Below are positions 8,244-16,997 of a stretch of 40,418 nucleotides of DNA, in pieces. The stretch is taken from assembly GCA_026931725.1 (NCBI GenBank), contig JAIXLE010000044.1:1-40418 (forward strand), written 5' to 3'. Under the pieces are notes generated by a model. The model saw only the letters and a program-made list of their open reading frames with translations, made no database searches and had not been told where the DNA came from. The stretch's first letter is position 1; the number at the start of each line of letters is the position of its first letter. The stretch is from Bacteroidales bacterium. Lineage in GTDB: Bacteria; Planctomycetota; Planctomycetia; Gemmatales; Gemmataceae. The position numbers and the translations under genes are program-made.

Positions 8244-9944
8244 ATGAACACCAATAAGCCGCCTGTTCCTGATGCTCCTTCCAAAAACTTCGTCGAAGAA
8301 ATCATCGACGCGGATCTGGCGAGCGGGCGATTCACGCATGTCCAGACACGGTTCCCTCCAGAACCGAACGGCTACCTGCACCTCGGGCACGCCAAGTCGA
8401 TCTGTCTGAATTATGGACTCGCCATGAAATACGGCGGGAAGTTCAACCTGCGGTTCGATGATACCAACCCCACCACCGAGGACACCGAGTACGTCGATGC
8501 CATCCGCGAGGATGTCCGCTGGCTCGGGGCCGACTGGGAAGGACGCGAGTTCTACGCTTCCGATTATTTTGACCAGCTCTACACCTGGGCCGAGAAACTG
8601 ATTCAGGAAGGGAAAGCGTTCGTCTGCGATCTGACCAACGAACAGATGGCCGAGTATCGCGGTGACATCAAGGGCGGCAAACCCAGCCCGTTCCGCGACC
8701 GCACACCCGAAGAAAACCTCGATCTGTTTCGTCGCATGAAAGCGGGGGAATTCCCCGATGGTTCCCGGACGCTCCGCGCGAAAATCGACGTGAACCATCC
8801 CAACTTCCACCTCCGCGATCCGGTCATGTATCGGATTCTGCACGCGCACCATCACCGCACGGGTGACAAGTGGTGCATCTACCCCATGTACGACTACGCC
8901 CACGGGGAATCCGATTCAATTGAGGGGATCACGCACTCGATCTGCACCCTGGAGTTCGAGATTCACCGACCGCTCTATGATTGGTACGTTCAGGCGATCG
9001 GGATTTATCAACCGCGTCAGATCGAATTTGCACGGCTCAATCTGACCTACACGGTCTTGAGCAAACGGCGACTCATTCAACTGGTGAACGAAAAACATGT
9101 CTCCGGTTGGGATGACCCCCGGATGCCAACACTCTGTGGGGTTCGCCGACGTGGGTACACACCGGAATCACTCCGTAAGTTCTGCGAGCGAATCGGTGTC
9201 TCCAAGTTCAACGGCATTATCGACGTGACCTGGCTGGAAGATGCTTTGCGCGAAGACCTGAACAAAAAAGCCCCCCGTGCGATGGCCGTGCTGCACCCGC
9301 TCAAAGTCGTGATCGAAAACTACCCGGACGGTCAGACCGAAGAACTCGATGCCGTCAACAACCCGGAAGACCCGACTGCCGGCACCCGGAAAATCCCGTT
9401 CTCCAACGTCCTCTACATCGAACGGGACGACTTTTTGGAAAACCCGCCCAAAGACTTTTTCCGACTCGGTCCCGGTCGGGAAGTGCGACTCCGGTATGCC
9501 TATTTCTTCCAATGCACCGGCTTCACGAAAGACCCGATCTCCGGCGAGATCACGGAAATTCGTGGTACCATCGACCCGGACACCCGCGGTGGCAACGACC
9601 CGCCCGTCAAACGCAAGGTCAAAGGCACGATCCACTGGGTGTCCGCCGCACACGCGGTCGATGCCGAGGTCCGGTTGTACGATCATCTGTTCAACACGCC
9701 GGACCCGGATGATGTACCCGAAGGTCAGACTTATTTGTCGAATCTGAACCCGCTCTCACTCACCATCGTGGAACAGGCGAAACTGGAACCCGCGCTGGCA
9801 TCCACGCAGGGCGGCGATACCTTCCAGTTCGAGCGGCTCGGTTACTTCTGCCGGGATCGAGACAGCACACCTGAACGGCCCGTCTTCAACCGCACGGTCA
9901 CGCTGCGTGACACCTGGGCGAAGATGCAGAAGAAAAAAGCGTGA
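8244..9944 (+). CDS. glnS: Glutamine-tRNA ligase
   Basis: Class I synthetase that charges tRNA-Gln directly. The 566-residue protein has the GlnRS signatures: [18 protein letters not shown] (HIGH box, residues ~35-50), the RFDDTNP motif, and VLSKRRL as the KMSKS loop at about residue 273. The C-terminal two beta-barrels that recognise the anticodon follow (for example [12 protein letters not shown] and [22 protein letters not shown], here quoted in part). Length is typical. GlnRS is of eukaryotic origin in many bacteria and its presence implies that the Gln-tRNA amidotransferase route is not needed for Gln. No clear ribosome binding site precedes the ATG. A perfect hairpin follows the stop codon. 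Confidence 0.96.
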   Translation: MNTNKPPVPDAPSKNFVEEIIDADLASGRFTHVQTRFPPEPNGYLHLGHAKSICLNYGLAMKYGGKFNLRFDDTNPTTEDTEYVDAIREDVRWLGADWEGREFYASDYFDQLYTWAEKLIQEGKAFVCDLTNEQMAEYRGDIKGGKPSPFRDRTPEENLDLFRRMKAGEFPDGSRTLRAKIDVNHPNFHLRDPVMYRILHAHHHRTGDKWCIYPMYDYAHGESDSIEGITHSICTLEFEIHRPLYDWYVQAIGIYQPRQIEFARLNLTYTVLSKRRLIQLVNEKHVSGWDDPRMPTLCGVRRRGYTPESLRKFCERIGVSKFNGIIDVTWLEDALREDLNKKAPRAMAVLHPLKVVIENYPDGQTEELDAVNNPEDPTAGTRKIPFSNVLYIERDDFLENPPKDFFRLGPGREVRLRYAYFFQCTGFTKDPISGEITEIRGTIDPDTRGGNDPPVKRKVKGTIHWVSAAHAVDAEVRLYDHLFNTPDPDDVPEGQTYLSNLNPLSLTIVEQAKLEPALASTQGGDTFQFERLGYFCRDRDSTPERPVFNRTVTLRDTWAKMQKKKA

Positions 9945-9960
9945 GAACGTCTTCCCCCTC

Positions 9961-9995
9961 TCCCGGTGGCTGGCACACGGGATGAGCCACCGGGA
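9961..9995. terminator. Hairpin between glnS and asnS
   Basis: An 11-bp perfect inverted repeat, TCCCGGTGGCT (9961-9971) with AGCCACCGGGA (9985-9995), and a 13-nt loop, 16 bp after the glnS stop. No T-run follows. It may be a U-less terminator or an RNA processing site between the two synthetase genes. Confidence 0.5.
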
Positions 9996-10057
9996 CCGCT
10001 CGTCTCGGTGTTTGATCGATCTGTTTCCTGGTCGCAACGGAATTGAGGAACCATCCG

Positions 10058-11452
10058 ATGGATACGATCAGCGTCGCGGAGGCCCGGAAGTCGGAAGCGG
10101 TGGGCCGCGTCGTCCAGTTGCGCGGCTGGGTTCGCACCCGGCGTGACTCCAAGGGCGGCTTCAGCTTCATCGAGTTGAATGACGGTTCCTGCCAGGGGAA
10201 CGTCCAGATCGTCGCACCGGGCGAGTTGCCGAATTACGATGCCGTGGTGAAGCATCTGCTCACCGGAGCCAGCGTGAGCATCACGGGCGAAGTGAAAGCC
10301 TCCCCGGCGAAGGGGCAAGCCACGGAAGTTCACGCCACGGCAATCACGCAACTCGGCGATGCCCCGGCGGAAACGTACCCACTCCAGAAAAAGGGGCACA
10401 CGTTCGAGTTCCTCCGTACCATCGCCCATCTGCGACCGCGGACCAATACTTTTGGTGCCCTCGCCCGACTCCGGCACCGCGTTTCCAAGACGATTCACGA
10501 TTTCTTCGATGAGCAGGGTTTTTACTACATTCACACACCGATCATCACCGCGAGTGACTGCGAAGGAGCCGGGGCACTGTTCCGCGTCACGACGCTCGAC
10601 CTGGATAAACTCCCGCTCACGCCCGCCAAGTCCGTTGATTACGATCAGGATTTCTTTGGCAAACCGGCGTTCCTCACCGTGAGCGGACAGCTTCAAGTCG
10701 AATCCTTCGCCTGCTCGCTCGGCAAAGTGTACACGTTTGGCCCGACATTCCGTGCGGAGAACTCGAACACCCCCCGTCACCTGGCCGAGTTCTGGATGGT
10801 CGAACCCGAGATGGCGTTCTTCGACCTGACCGACAACATGAACCTCGCGGAAGCGTTCTTGAAACGGATCATCCGCGATGCCCTGGACAAGTGCCCGGAA
10901 GACATGGCCTTCTTCGGCGAACGGATCGACAAGACGCTGCTGCCCCGGCTCCACTCCGTGCTGGAAAAGCCGTTCCTCCGTGTTTCGTACACCGAAGCGG
11001 TGGCCATTCTGGAGCAGTCCGGCAAGACCTGGGAGTACCCCGTCGGTTGGGGCCGCGATCTCCAATCTGAGCATGAACGCTTCCTGACCGAGCAGCACTT
11101 TCAGAGTCCCGTAATTCTCACCGACTACCCCCGCACACTGAAACCGTTCTACATGAAGGTGAACGACGACGGCAAAACCGTCCGGGCGATGGATGTTCTC
11201 GTGCCCGGTGTCGGCGAGATCATCGGCGGCAGTCAGCGGGAAGAACGCGCCGACGTGCTGGAACAACGAATGCGCGAGCAAGGCATCGACCCGACCGCGT
11301 ATCAGTGGTATCTCGATTTGCGGCGGTTCGGCACGGTGCCCCACAGCGGCTTCGGCCTGGGACTGGAGCGCATCCTCCTGTTCCTCAGCGGCATGGCGAA
11401 CATCCGCGATGTGATCCCATTCCCCCGCACACCAGGGAACGCCGAATTCTAA
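10058..11452 (+). CDS. asnS: Asparagine-tRNA ligase
   Basis: Class IIb synthetase charging tRNA-Asn. The start at 10058 has GAGG at 10045-10048; the longer frame from TTG 10043 is rejected. The N-terminal OB-fold anticodon domain (residues ~1-110; [20 protein letters not shown]) is followed by the catalytic domain with motif 2 ([20 protein letters not shown]) and motif 3 ([15 protein letters not shown]). Residue context around EFWMVEPE fits AsnRS rather than AspRS, and there is no GAD insertion. At 464 aa the length is normal. It is the third of three adjacent synthetase genes; the gap to glnS (113 bp) holds a hairpin, so it may have its own promoter. Confidence 0.95.
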   Translation: MDTISVAEARKSEAVGRVVQLRGWVRTRRDSKGGFSFIELNDGSCQGNVQIVAPGELPNYDAVVKHLLTGASVSITGEVKASPAKGQATEVHATAITQLGDAPAETYPLQKKGHTFEFLRTIAHLRPRTNTFGALARLRHRVSKTIHDFFDEQGFYYIHTPIITASDCEGAGALFRVTTLDLDKLPLTPAKSVDYDQDFFGKPAFLTVSGQLQVESFACSLGKVYTFGPTFRAENSNTPRHLAEFWMVEPEMAFFDLTDNMNLAEAFLKRIIRDALDKCPEDMAFFGERIDKTLLPRLHSVLEKPFLRVSYTEAVAILEQSGKTWEYPVGWGRDLQSEHERFLTEQHFQSPVILTDYPRTLKPFYMKVNDDGKTVRAMDVLVPGVGEIIGGSQREERADVLEQRMREQGIDPTAYQWYLDLRRFGTVPHSGFGLGLERILLFLSGMANIRDVIPFPRTPGNAEF

Positions 11453-11473
11453 ACCTGCCCCGAAAATCCCTGG

Positions 11474-11497
11474 GCCTGCGAGTCCCTCGCGGGCTTT
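11474..11497 (+). terminator. Probable asnS terminator
   Basis: An 8-bp stem (GCCTGCGA with TCGCGGGC, one G-T pair) and a 5-nt loop followed by only three T, 21 bp after the asnS stop. Weak by classical criteria. Confidence 0.5.
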
Positions 11498-11629
11498 GCC
11501 TGACTCCCATTCGTAACCCTTCAGCCGCTGGAATTGCTCTTGCGCTATGGGGCGCGGTTGGTATAACGGAACCATGTCTCCATCTACCGCACACACATCC
11601 GTTCTCAAACTCGATCCTGGGTTCGTCTA

Positions 11630-11645
11630 CCAGCCCTGTGAAGGT
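11630..11645. repeat. Left terminal inverted repeat of the IS4-like element
   Basis: CCAGCCCTGTGAAGGT, exact inverse of 13081-13096. Confidence 0.85.
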
Positions 11646-11714
11646 AGCCGTTCGGGCCTTATCTTGTATGCCAGATTGAACTTGCGATAAGTAGCCTGGC
11701 ACGGAGGTTGAATC

Positions 11715-13079
11715 GTGATCCTCTCCGCTCTCTTCGAAAAGTTCGTCCAGCAAAGCCCCATCAGCGTTATGGCCCGCGGCACACTCGAACATGCTCTCGC
11801 GGCCGAGGACATCGACCAACTGTTCGCCAATGCCGCCGACCGCCAGTACACCCGGACCCTGCTCTTCTCCACACTCGTCGACCTGATGAGCAGCGTCGTC
11901 TGTCGCATCCGACCCTCGATTCATGCCGCGTATCAGGCCGACCCGAGCGTGATCGGCGTGTCCATCCGGGCGGTTTATGACAAGCTCAACCCTGTCGAGT
12001 TGGGCACGACGGAAGCGGTCGTGGCCCACACGGCGGCGAAGTTGGGACCGGTCATTCGCCGACTCCGGGGACGTCGTCCCAAACTGCTTCCTGGCTATCA
12101 GGTGCGAATCCTGGACGGGAACCATCTGGCGGCATCGGACCGGCGGCTGGGTGTCCTTCGGGGACATGCGGCCGGTCCCCTGCCGGGCCATGCGTTGGTC
12201 GTGTTCGACCCGGATTTGGGACTGATCACGCGGATGATCGGGTTCGAGGACGGACATGCCCAGGAACGTCTGGGCATCCCGGCTGTCTTGTCCCAAAGTC
12301 ACGCTCGGGAGGTTTGGGTCGCCGACCGGAACTTCTGTACGACAGGGTTCCTGTTCGGCCTGGACGCCCGACGGTCCCGGTTCGTGATTCGCCAGCATGG
12401 CTCGCTTTCTTCAGTCGAATTGCTGGGGAAAATCCGCCCGGATGGCCGGTGCTCGAGTGGTCGGGTTTGGAAACAGAAGGCAGTCCTGAGTGACGCGAGC
12501 GGGTCCAGAATGACCCTGCGGCGAGTGACAGTGACGCTCGATGTCCCAAGCCGGGGCGGCGAGACGGAGGTCCACATCCTGACCAATCTTTCGGACGCGG
12601 TGTCCGCGTCGAAGGTGGCCGAAATGTACCGGTCGCGGTGGCGAATCGAGACCGCGTTTGCGGAAATGGAGAAGTCGCTGTCGGGCGAGATCCGGTCGTT
12701 GGGACAACCGCGAGCGGCATTGTTTGGGTTCGGCCTGGCGTTGGCCGCGGCGAACGTGCTTGCGGCGGTGCAGGCGGCGGTTGCGGCGGCTCATCCCAAG
12801 TCCGAAACGGAGATATCGGGGTACTATCTGGCCGACGAGTTGGCGGGGACTTCCCGGGGAATGATGATTGCGATCGACCCGGCATCGTGGTCGGTGTTTG
12901 GGGGGATGTGTGAGGACGAGTTTGTCCGGGTGTTGCGGACGTTAGCCAAAGGGGTGAAGGTATCACGGTATCGCAAGCATCGGCGTGGTCCGAAGAAGCC
13001 GCAGCCGCCCCGGACGAAAGGGAAACCGCATTTGTCGACGGCGCGACTACTGGCCGCCCGCAAAAAGTGCGAAAAATGA
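11715..13079 (+). CDS. IS4-family transposase
   Basis: A DDE transposase of 454 residues. It starts at GTG 11715 with GGAGG at 11703-11707. Catalytic segments visible: VRILDGNHLA (first Asp, ~residue 137), VWVADRNFCTTGFL (second Asp, ~residue 207) and the YREK-type region YRSRWRIETAFAEMEK (~residues 306-321) with the catalytic Glu. This Y..R...E pattern defines IS4. The basic C-terminal tail (RYRKHRRGPKKPQPP) is common in planctomycete members. No frameshift or stop was seen. It is carried between the 16-bp inverted repeats and will be expressed from a promoter within the left 85 bp of the element. Confidence 0.9.
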   Translation: MILSALFEKFVQQSPISVMARGTLEHALAAEDIDQLFANAADRQYTRTLLFSTLVDLMSSVVCRIRPSIHAAYQADPSVIGVSIRAVYDKLNPVELGTTEAVVAHTAAKLGPVIRRLRGRRPKLLPGYQVRILDGNHLAASDRRLGVLRGHAAGPLPGHALVVFDPDLGLITRMIGFEDGHAQERLGIPAVLSQSHAREVWVADRNFCTTGFLFGLDARRSRFVIRQHGSLSSVELLGKIRPDGRCSSGRVWKQKAVLSDASGSRMTLRRVTVTLDVPSRGGETEVHILTNLSDAVSASKVAEMYRSRWRIETAFAEMEKSLSGEIRSLGQPRAALFGFGLALAAANVLAAVQAAVAAAHPKSETEISGYYLADELAGTSRGMMIAIDPASWSVFGGMCEDEFVRVLRTLAKGVKVSRYRKHRRGPKKPQPPRTKGKPHLSTARLLAARKKCEK

Positions 13080-13080
13080 C

Positions 13081-13096
13081 ACCTTCACAGGGCTGG
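13081..13096. repeat. Right terminal inverted repeat of the IS4-like element
   Basis: ACCTTCACAGGGCTGG, exact inverse of 11630-11645, two bases after the transposase stop. Confidence 0.85.
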
Positions 13097-13225
13097 CCGA
13101 TCCATCGCACGCTGAAAAAGCGTGGATTGGACCCATTTGAGGTAATCCGGTGGGCCTTGGAAACTCTGGCCAAAACCAGCACCCTTCCTCCGTTATCCGG
13201 CGAATCCCGTTCCGGCGACCGAAGG
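13097..13225 (+). pseudogene. Possible transposase 3' remnant
   Basis: Immediately right of the IS4-like element, one frame reads PIHRTLKKRGLDPF followed by EVIRWALETLAKTSTLPPL. A tail of the form LKxRGLDPxxxxxxAL...TLPPL resembles the C-terminus of some planctomycete transposases as I remember them. Nothing matching is evident left of the IS. If correct, the IS landed in, or deleted next to, an older transposase gene. Short length makes this tentative; it could be chance. Confidence 0.3.
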
Positions 13226-13235
13226 GTGACCATTT

Positions 13236-14258
13236 TCACGATACCGCGACGATGGCTCCCGTCTTCACGGATTCGCATTCTCGGTAGCATAAAGCCAGGG
13301 CATCCCGCGCGAGTTGTCCACTCAGGAGATCGGGTTCCTTCCCCGTAACGACCCCTTGAACCGCAGTTTGGATTTCCGCGGCAAAGGCATCGATGGGGTC
13401 GCTGCTGGCCAATGGTGGTTGCGTACAGGTTCCATCAGCCGCGCAGAGCGTGAGCGGGACACCGGCGGAATCGAATACGATCGTGGCGCGTTCCAGGTAA
13501 ATCTCGAAACCATGCACAAACGGTCGACCCGGCATCGCATTGGCACCGCTACAGCAGGTCACGGCGGGGCCGCCGGGGCCGTAGCGATAAGCCGTCATGA
13601 GGTAATCGACCGCCTCCCCGTTGACGGTGCCCGCGGATACGACCTCCTGGGGCACGCCGCAGAGCAGACCAATGAAGTGGGTATCATGGATGTGTAGGTC
13701 GATCGCGGGGCCGCCCGTCTTGGCCGCGTCGCCGATGTCGGCGGACCAATCCGGCTTGGCGATCACCCGTTTGAAGTGGGCGGCGAGCAGTTTGCCATGC
13801 GTCCCGGATCGCACCGCCTCGGCGGCGTAGGCGAATTCGGCCATGAAGGGCAGCACATGCGCGACCATGAGCAGTTTGCCGGTTTCCCGTGACACGGCGA
13901 GCATTTCATCGGCTTCCGCAGGTGTCAGGGCGATGGCTTTTTCGACCAGGACGTGTTTGCCCGCTCGCATGGCCGCGATGGCGGTTGTGGGGTGGAGGTG
14001 CGTCGGGTTGCAAATATCGATCAGATCGATCTCGGGGTCAGCAATGAGGGCATCGAGTTCGGAGTATTTTTTGATGGAGCGGAGGTCCATGATTTCTCCG
14101 GGCGGCCCGAAATTTCCGCGAATGGATCGCCAATCCCCGGCGAGCTTGGCCTGATCCCGACTGCAGATGGCGGTCACCGCCCCGCCTGTCACCTTGCGTG
14201 CCGCGAGGTAGTGAATCATGCCCATGAACCCTACCCCGACTAATCCGATACGCACCAT
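13236..14258 (-). CDS. Gfo/Idh/MocA-family oxidoreductase
   Basis: A 340-residue NAD(P)-dependent oxidoreductase. The N-terminal Rossmann fold starts VRIGLVGVGFMGMIH (GxGxxG), followed by DICNPTHLHP and GKHVLVEKAIALT, the EKP-type motif that holds the catalytic Lys. The C-terminal alpha/beta domain has GGPAIDLHIHDTHF, the usual GG..D...H site. The family acts on sugars, inositols and derivatives; the substrate cannot be deduced. The start at 14258 has AAGGAG about 11 bases upstream. It stands alone between mobile-element debris on both sides, divergent from the split nuclease gene. It appears intact. Confidence 0.9.
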   Translation of the reverse strand: MVRIGLVGVGFMGMIHYLAARKVTGGAVTAICSRDQAKLAGDWRSIRGNFGPPGEIMDLRSIKKYSELDALIADPEIDLIDICNPTHLHPTTAIAAMRAGKHVLVEKAIALTPAEADEMLAVSRETGKLLMVAHVLPFMAEFAYAAEAVRSGTHGKLLAAHFKRVIAKPDWSADIGDAAKTGGPAIDLHIHDTHFIGLLCGVPQEVVSAGTVNGEAVDYLMTAYRYGPGGPAVTCCSGANAMPGRPFVHGFEIYLERATIVFDSAGVPLTLCAADGTCTQPPLASSDPIDAFAAEIQTAVQGVVTGKEPDLLSGQLARDALALCYRECESVKTGAIVAVS

Positions 14259-14484
14259 TGTCGTAATTCTCCTTGTTTTCTAGGGATTTCGGCTTTCCAC
14301 CGCTCGCTCCCATCCTCTGATTCACACCCGTTTTCGGCTATTCCTTGTGCCATTCTTCGCGCGGATTCCGCATCGACGAGGCGTTGCGTGGAGGCTATCC
14401 TATTCCTCAATCAGCCATCTCAACAGCGGCCCGCTTTTGCCTCTGCGGGAGATGGGCAATCACGAACACAACCGAGGTATCATT
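14259..14484. other. Divergent intergenic region
   Basis: This should carry promoters for the oxidoreductase (minus) and the nuclease gene (plus). I see no convincing promoter hexamers or repeats. The GAGG at 14474-14477 is the ribosome binding site for GTG 14485. Confidence 0.5.
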
Positions 14485-15330
14485 GTGAACCACTGGCAGA
14501 TCGCCGCCGGCGCAGACAGCCGGGACTACACCAACGACTTCCTGCGGTTCGGCCTCGCGTTCGTCGGCGGCACCAAGAACATCGCCCGGCTCCAGCGGGT
14601 GAAGAAGGGCGACCGCCTCGTCCTCAAGCGAGGCAAGCGGGAGATCGTCGCGGTCGGCGTGGCCGTCGAGCGAGATGGGGTAGTCGGCGGAGTCGCCGGC
14701 CAGTCAGGGACAGGCCGCGACTGGCTGCATGACTACGACGGCTGGGACTTGCCCGGCTTCTGTTGCGTCGAGTGGCACCGCCCGGACACGCCCCGCGTCG
14801 TCACTGGCTTGGGACGGCGGGCTGTGGAACGGCTTGATCGCCCGGACATCCACGCCATCGCCGATGACATCTTGCGGTCCACTGCCCCGCTCGCCGTCGA
14901 ACCCGAACCCGGCCCGACCACCCCGATCGGTATCGAGGAGATGCTCGATCACCTCATCCGGCTTGGCGTGCGGTCGGCGGTCGCGGAGGAACTCACCGGC
15001 ACCCTGGAGCGGGTCCGGCTATTGGCTCGGTACTACTACCAGAACTGTCGATGGGAGGACGTGCGGGAACACGAAGCCCGGACCTTCCTGATCGCCCCGT
15101 TCCTACTCGCCCTCGGCTGGTCGGAGCAGCAAATCAAAATCGAACTGGCGGTGCAAAAGGTCCGCAAGAATCAGACACGCGGTGGACGGATCGACATGGC
15201 TTGCTTCCGCCGCCCATTTCGGGTGGAAGGTGGTCAGCCGAACAACGGCGACTGTGTCCTAATCTTGGAGAGCAAGGGGTTCAGCCAGGGGTTGGACTAC
15301 GCTCACGGTCAGGGGAAGGAGTACGCCGCC
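14485..15330 (+). pseudogene. PUA/EVE-like plus HSDR_N-like nuclease gene, 5' part (split by IS66)
   Basis: The 5' 282 codons of a gene split by an IS66-type element. The GTG start at 14485 has GAGG at 14474-14477; upstream ATGs lack a site. Residues ~1-75 (start VNHWQIAAGADSRDYTNDF, then GDRLVLKRG, REIVAVGVAVE) resemble a PUA/EVE-like small-molecule or modified-base reader fold; that is inference. Residues ~190-280 look like the N-terminal nuclease domain of type I restriction R subunits: TFLIAPFLLALGW, GRIDMA (Asp) and LILESKG (E-x-K), together a PD-(D/E)xK site. A modification-dependent restriction or other defence role is plausible. As it stands, the frame runs a few codons into the IS and stops at 15351. 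Confidence 0.7.
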
Positions 15331-15342
15331 GTAACCGTTCAC
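15331..15342. repeat. Left terminal inverted repeat of the IS66 element
   Basis: GTAACCGTTCAC, exact inverse of 16785-16796. Confidence 0.8.
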
Positions 15343-15387
15343 AGGGGGTAGCCGGTTCGGTTCGTAGCTCGTACTCCATCTGACGGC

Positions 15388-16788
15388 ATGATGTCTCCAC
15401 CGCCACTCCCCGACACCCTGTTCGCCGCCCTGCCGCCGGTCGTGCAGGCGTACATCCGCTCACTCGAAACCATTGCCGCCCAGGTCGCCATCCTCCAGAC
15501 CCGCGTCGCCGAACTCGAAGCCCGGCTCGGTCAGAATTCGTCGAATTCGTCCAAACCGCCCTCATCCGATGGCCCACAGGTGAAGCCAGCCCCGCCCCAA
15601 ACACCGTCTGGCAAGAAGCGGGGCGGCCAGCCCGGCCACACGAAACACACGCAGGTGATCCTTCCGCCCGATGAGATCATCGACCACAAGCCGACCCACT
15701 GCCGTCACTGTGCCACGCCTCTCGCCGGTGAGGACCCGGACCCAACTGTCGACCAGGTGCTCGACCTGCCGGTCCAGTTGCGACACGTGGTTCACCACCG
15801 CCGCCATACGCTGACCTGTCCCCAATGTCACACCCCGACGATCGCCGTCCCCGTGTCCCAAACGATCAGCGGGTATGGTCCCAAACTGACCGCGACGGTG
15901 GCCTACCTGAGCGGGGTCGGCCGGCTGAGCAAGCGGGCCATTCGCACGCTGCTCGACGACGTGTGCGACCTGCCGATGTCGCTTGGGACCGTGAGCAAAC
16001 TGGAGCAGACTGTCAGCCGGGCATTGGCCCCGATCCACGCCGATGTCCTGACCCAAACCCGGGGTCAGGACGCAAACGTCGACGAAACGGGCTGGAAGCA
16101 AGGGAAGAAGAAGGCGTGGCTGTGGGTGGCGGTGACCGCTGTCCTGACGGTCTTCCTGATTCGTCCCGGCCGCAATCGGGCCGCCTTCGACTCCCTGGTC
16201 GGACCAACTCCGGGGGTGCTCACCACCGACCGGTACGGAGTGTACACCCACTTGGCTGGGACACGCCGGCAGGTCTGTTGGGCCCACCTGCGGCGGGACT
16301 TTCAGGCGATGATCGATCGGAAGAATGCGGGAAGCGAGATTGGGACCGCGTTGTTGTCCCAATCCGACATCCTGTTCACGCACTGGCAAAAAGTGCGGGA
16401 CGGGACGCGAACTCGACAGTGGTTCTGGCAGACACACCAGTCGCGGCTGCGAGCGAGGGTGAAGACCCTGCTCGCGCGGGGTGTCGCGTGTTCGTGTCCG
16501 AAAACGGCCGGGGTGTGTCGGGAACTCCTGGGGGTAGAGGAGTCGTTCTGGACGTTCGCGTGTCGGGACGGGGTCGAACCGACGAACAACGCGGCCGAGC
16601 GGGCGGTGCGTCACGCGGTGTGCTGGCGGAAGACGAGTTTTGGGACAGACAGCGAACGGGGCAGCCGGTTTGTGGAACGGATGCTGACGGTGGTGGCATC
16701 CTGTCGACAGCAGGGGCTTGGTGTCCTCGATTTCCTGGTGCAGGCCGTCTCCGGCCAGAACCCGTCACTACTGCCCGAAAGGGCGTGA
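15388..16788 (+). CDS. IS66-family transposase (TnpC type)
   Basis: A 466-residue transposase. The N-terminus has a leucine-zipper coiled coil (~residues 25-50), then SSNSSKPPSSDG and GGQPGHTKHT, hallmark IS66 linkers. A zinc-binding region follows (CRHC ... CPQC, ~107-145). The DDE domain shows DETGW (~232-236), TTDRYGVY (~275) and the C-terminal PTNNAAERAVRH with the catalytic Glu. The frame is intact. No ribosome binding site precedes ATG 15388/15391. Its stop overlaps the right inverted repeat. An overlapping frame (15825-16991) that continues into the host gene's 3' half is an artefact. Confidence 0.93.
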   Translation: MMSPPPLPDTLFAALPPVVQAYIRSLETIAAQVAILQTRVAELEARLGQNSSNSSKPPSSDGPQVKPAPPQTPSGKKRGGQPGHTKHTQVILPPDEIIDHKPTHCRHCATPLAGEDPDPTVDQVLDLPVQLRHVVHHRRHTLTCPQCHTPTIAVPVSQTISGYGPKLTATVAYLSGVGRLSKRAIRTLLDDVCDLPMSLGTVSKLEQTVSRALAPIHADVLTQTRGQDANVDETGWKQGKKKAWLWVAVTAVLTVFLIRPGRNRAAFDSLVGPTPGVLTTDRYGVYTHLAGTRRQVCWAHLRRDFQAMIDRKNAGSEIGTALLSQSDILFTHWQKVRDGTRTRQWFWQTHQSRLRARVKTLLARGVACSCPKTAGVCRELLGVEESFWTFACRDGVEPTNNAAERAVRHAVCWRKTSFGTDSERGSRFVERMLTVVASCRQQGLGVLDFLVQAVSGQNPSLLPERA

Positions 16789-16796
16789 ACGGTTAC
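16785..16796. repeat. Right terminal inverted repeat of the IS66 element
   Basis: GTGAACGGTTAC, exact inverse of 15331-15342; it contains the end of the transposase gene including its TGA. Confidence 0.8.
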
Positions 16797-16991
16797 CATG
16801 TGGTCGTGGCCAGCAACGGGTACTGCTACAAAGCGTATCGGCGGACGCCGGACAGCACCGCGTTCGAGGACACGCCCGCCGCGTACCTCAACCTGCTACG
16901 ACCCCGGAACCGCTATCCGTTGGACCCCATTCGAGTCGCGGGCGGGCTAGAGTTGCTCTCCTACCTCTTGCCCCAGACCGTTCACCCCTAG
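16797..16991 (+). pseudogene. PUA/EVE-like plus HSDR_N-like nuclease gene, 3' part
   Basis: Directly after the IS66 right repeat, an open frame of 64 codons reads HVVVASNGYCYKAYRR and continues to LLPQTVHP and a stop at 16989-16991. This matches what follows the ESK strand in HSDR_N-like domains, a strand plus SNG/TDG turn and a Y.LY-type strand. The frame joins codon-to-codon with the 5' part: 15330 is a third codon position and 16797 a first one, giving EYAA/HVVVASNGY. The rejoined protein would be about 346 aa. In relatives a few extra residues normally separate the YA and VVV segments, so a few codons may have been lost. Confidence 0.65.
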
Positions 16992-16997
16992 CCCGAA

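Larger units (their letters stand above)
11630..13096 (+). mobile_element. IS4-like insertion sequence (1467 bp)
   Basis: The element is bounded by 16-bp perfect inverted repeats, CCAGCCCTGTGAAGGT at 11630-11645 and its reverse complement at 13081-13096, enclosing one transposase gene that ends two bases before the right repeat. Flanking bases (11620-11629 and 13097-13106) do not show a matching target duplication, so one flank may have been rearranged or deleted. The right flank resembles a transposase 3' end. The transposase frame is intact, so the element may be active. Confidence 0.85.
15331..16796 (+). mobile_element. IS66-family (TnpC-only) insertion sequence (1466 bp)
   Basis: Bounded by 12-bp perfect inverted repeats, GTAACCGTTCAC (15331-15342) and GTGAACGGTTAC (16785-16796); the GTAA...TTAC ends are typical of IS66. 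It holds only the TnpC-type transposase, without tnpA or tnpB, as in the ISBst12 subgroup. The 8-bp target duplication expected for the family is not present (left ACGCCGCC, right CATGTGGT). Removing the element exactly rejoins two halves of one reading frame. The missing duplication suggests a small deletion at insertion or recombination between copies. Confidence 0.85.

Noticed and set aside
9842..11608. A 588-codon open frame antisense to asnS
   Set aside because: It mirrors the third-position bias of asnS, whose class II motifs are clear; the antisense translation resembles no family and has no ribosome binding site.
16977..16985. A third copy of ACCGTTCAC near the end of the split gene
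   Set aside because: Nine bases in coding DNA (QTVHP) without a GTAA end; likely chance rather than another IS66 terminus.
15825..16991. 388-codon frame across the IS66 transposase gene and the flank
   Set aside because: Its first part is the out-of-frame transposase; only the last 64 codons are real and belong to the split host gene.
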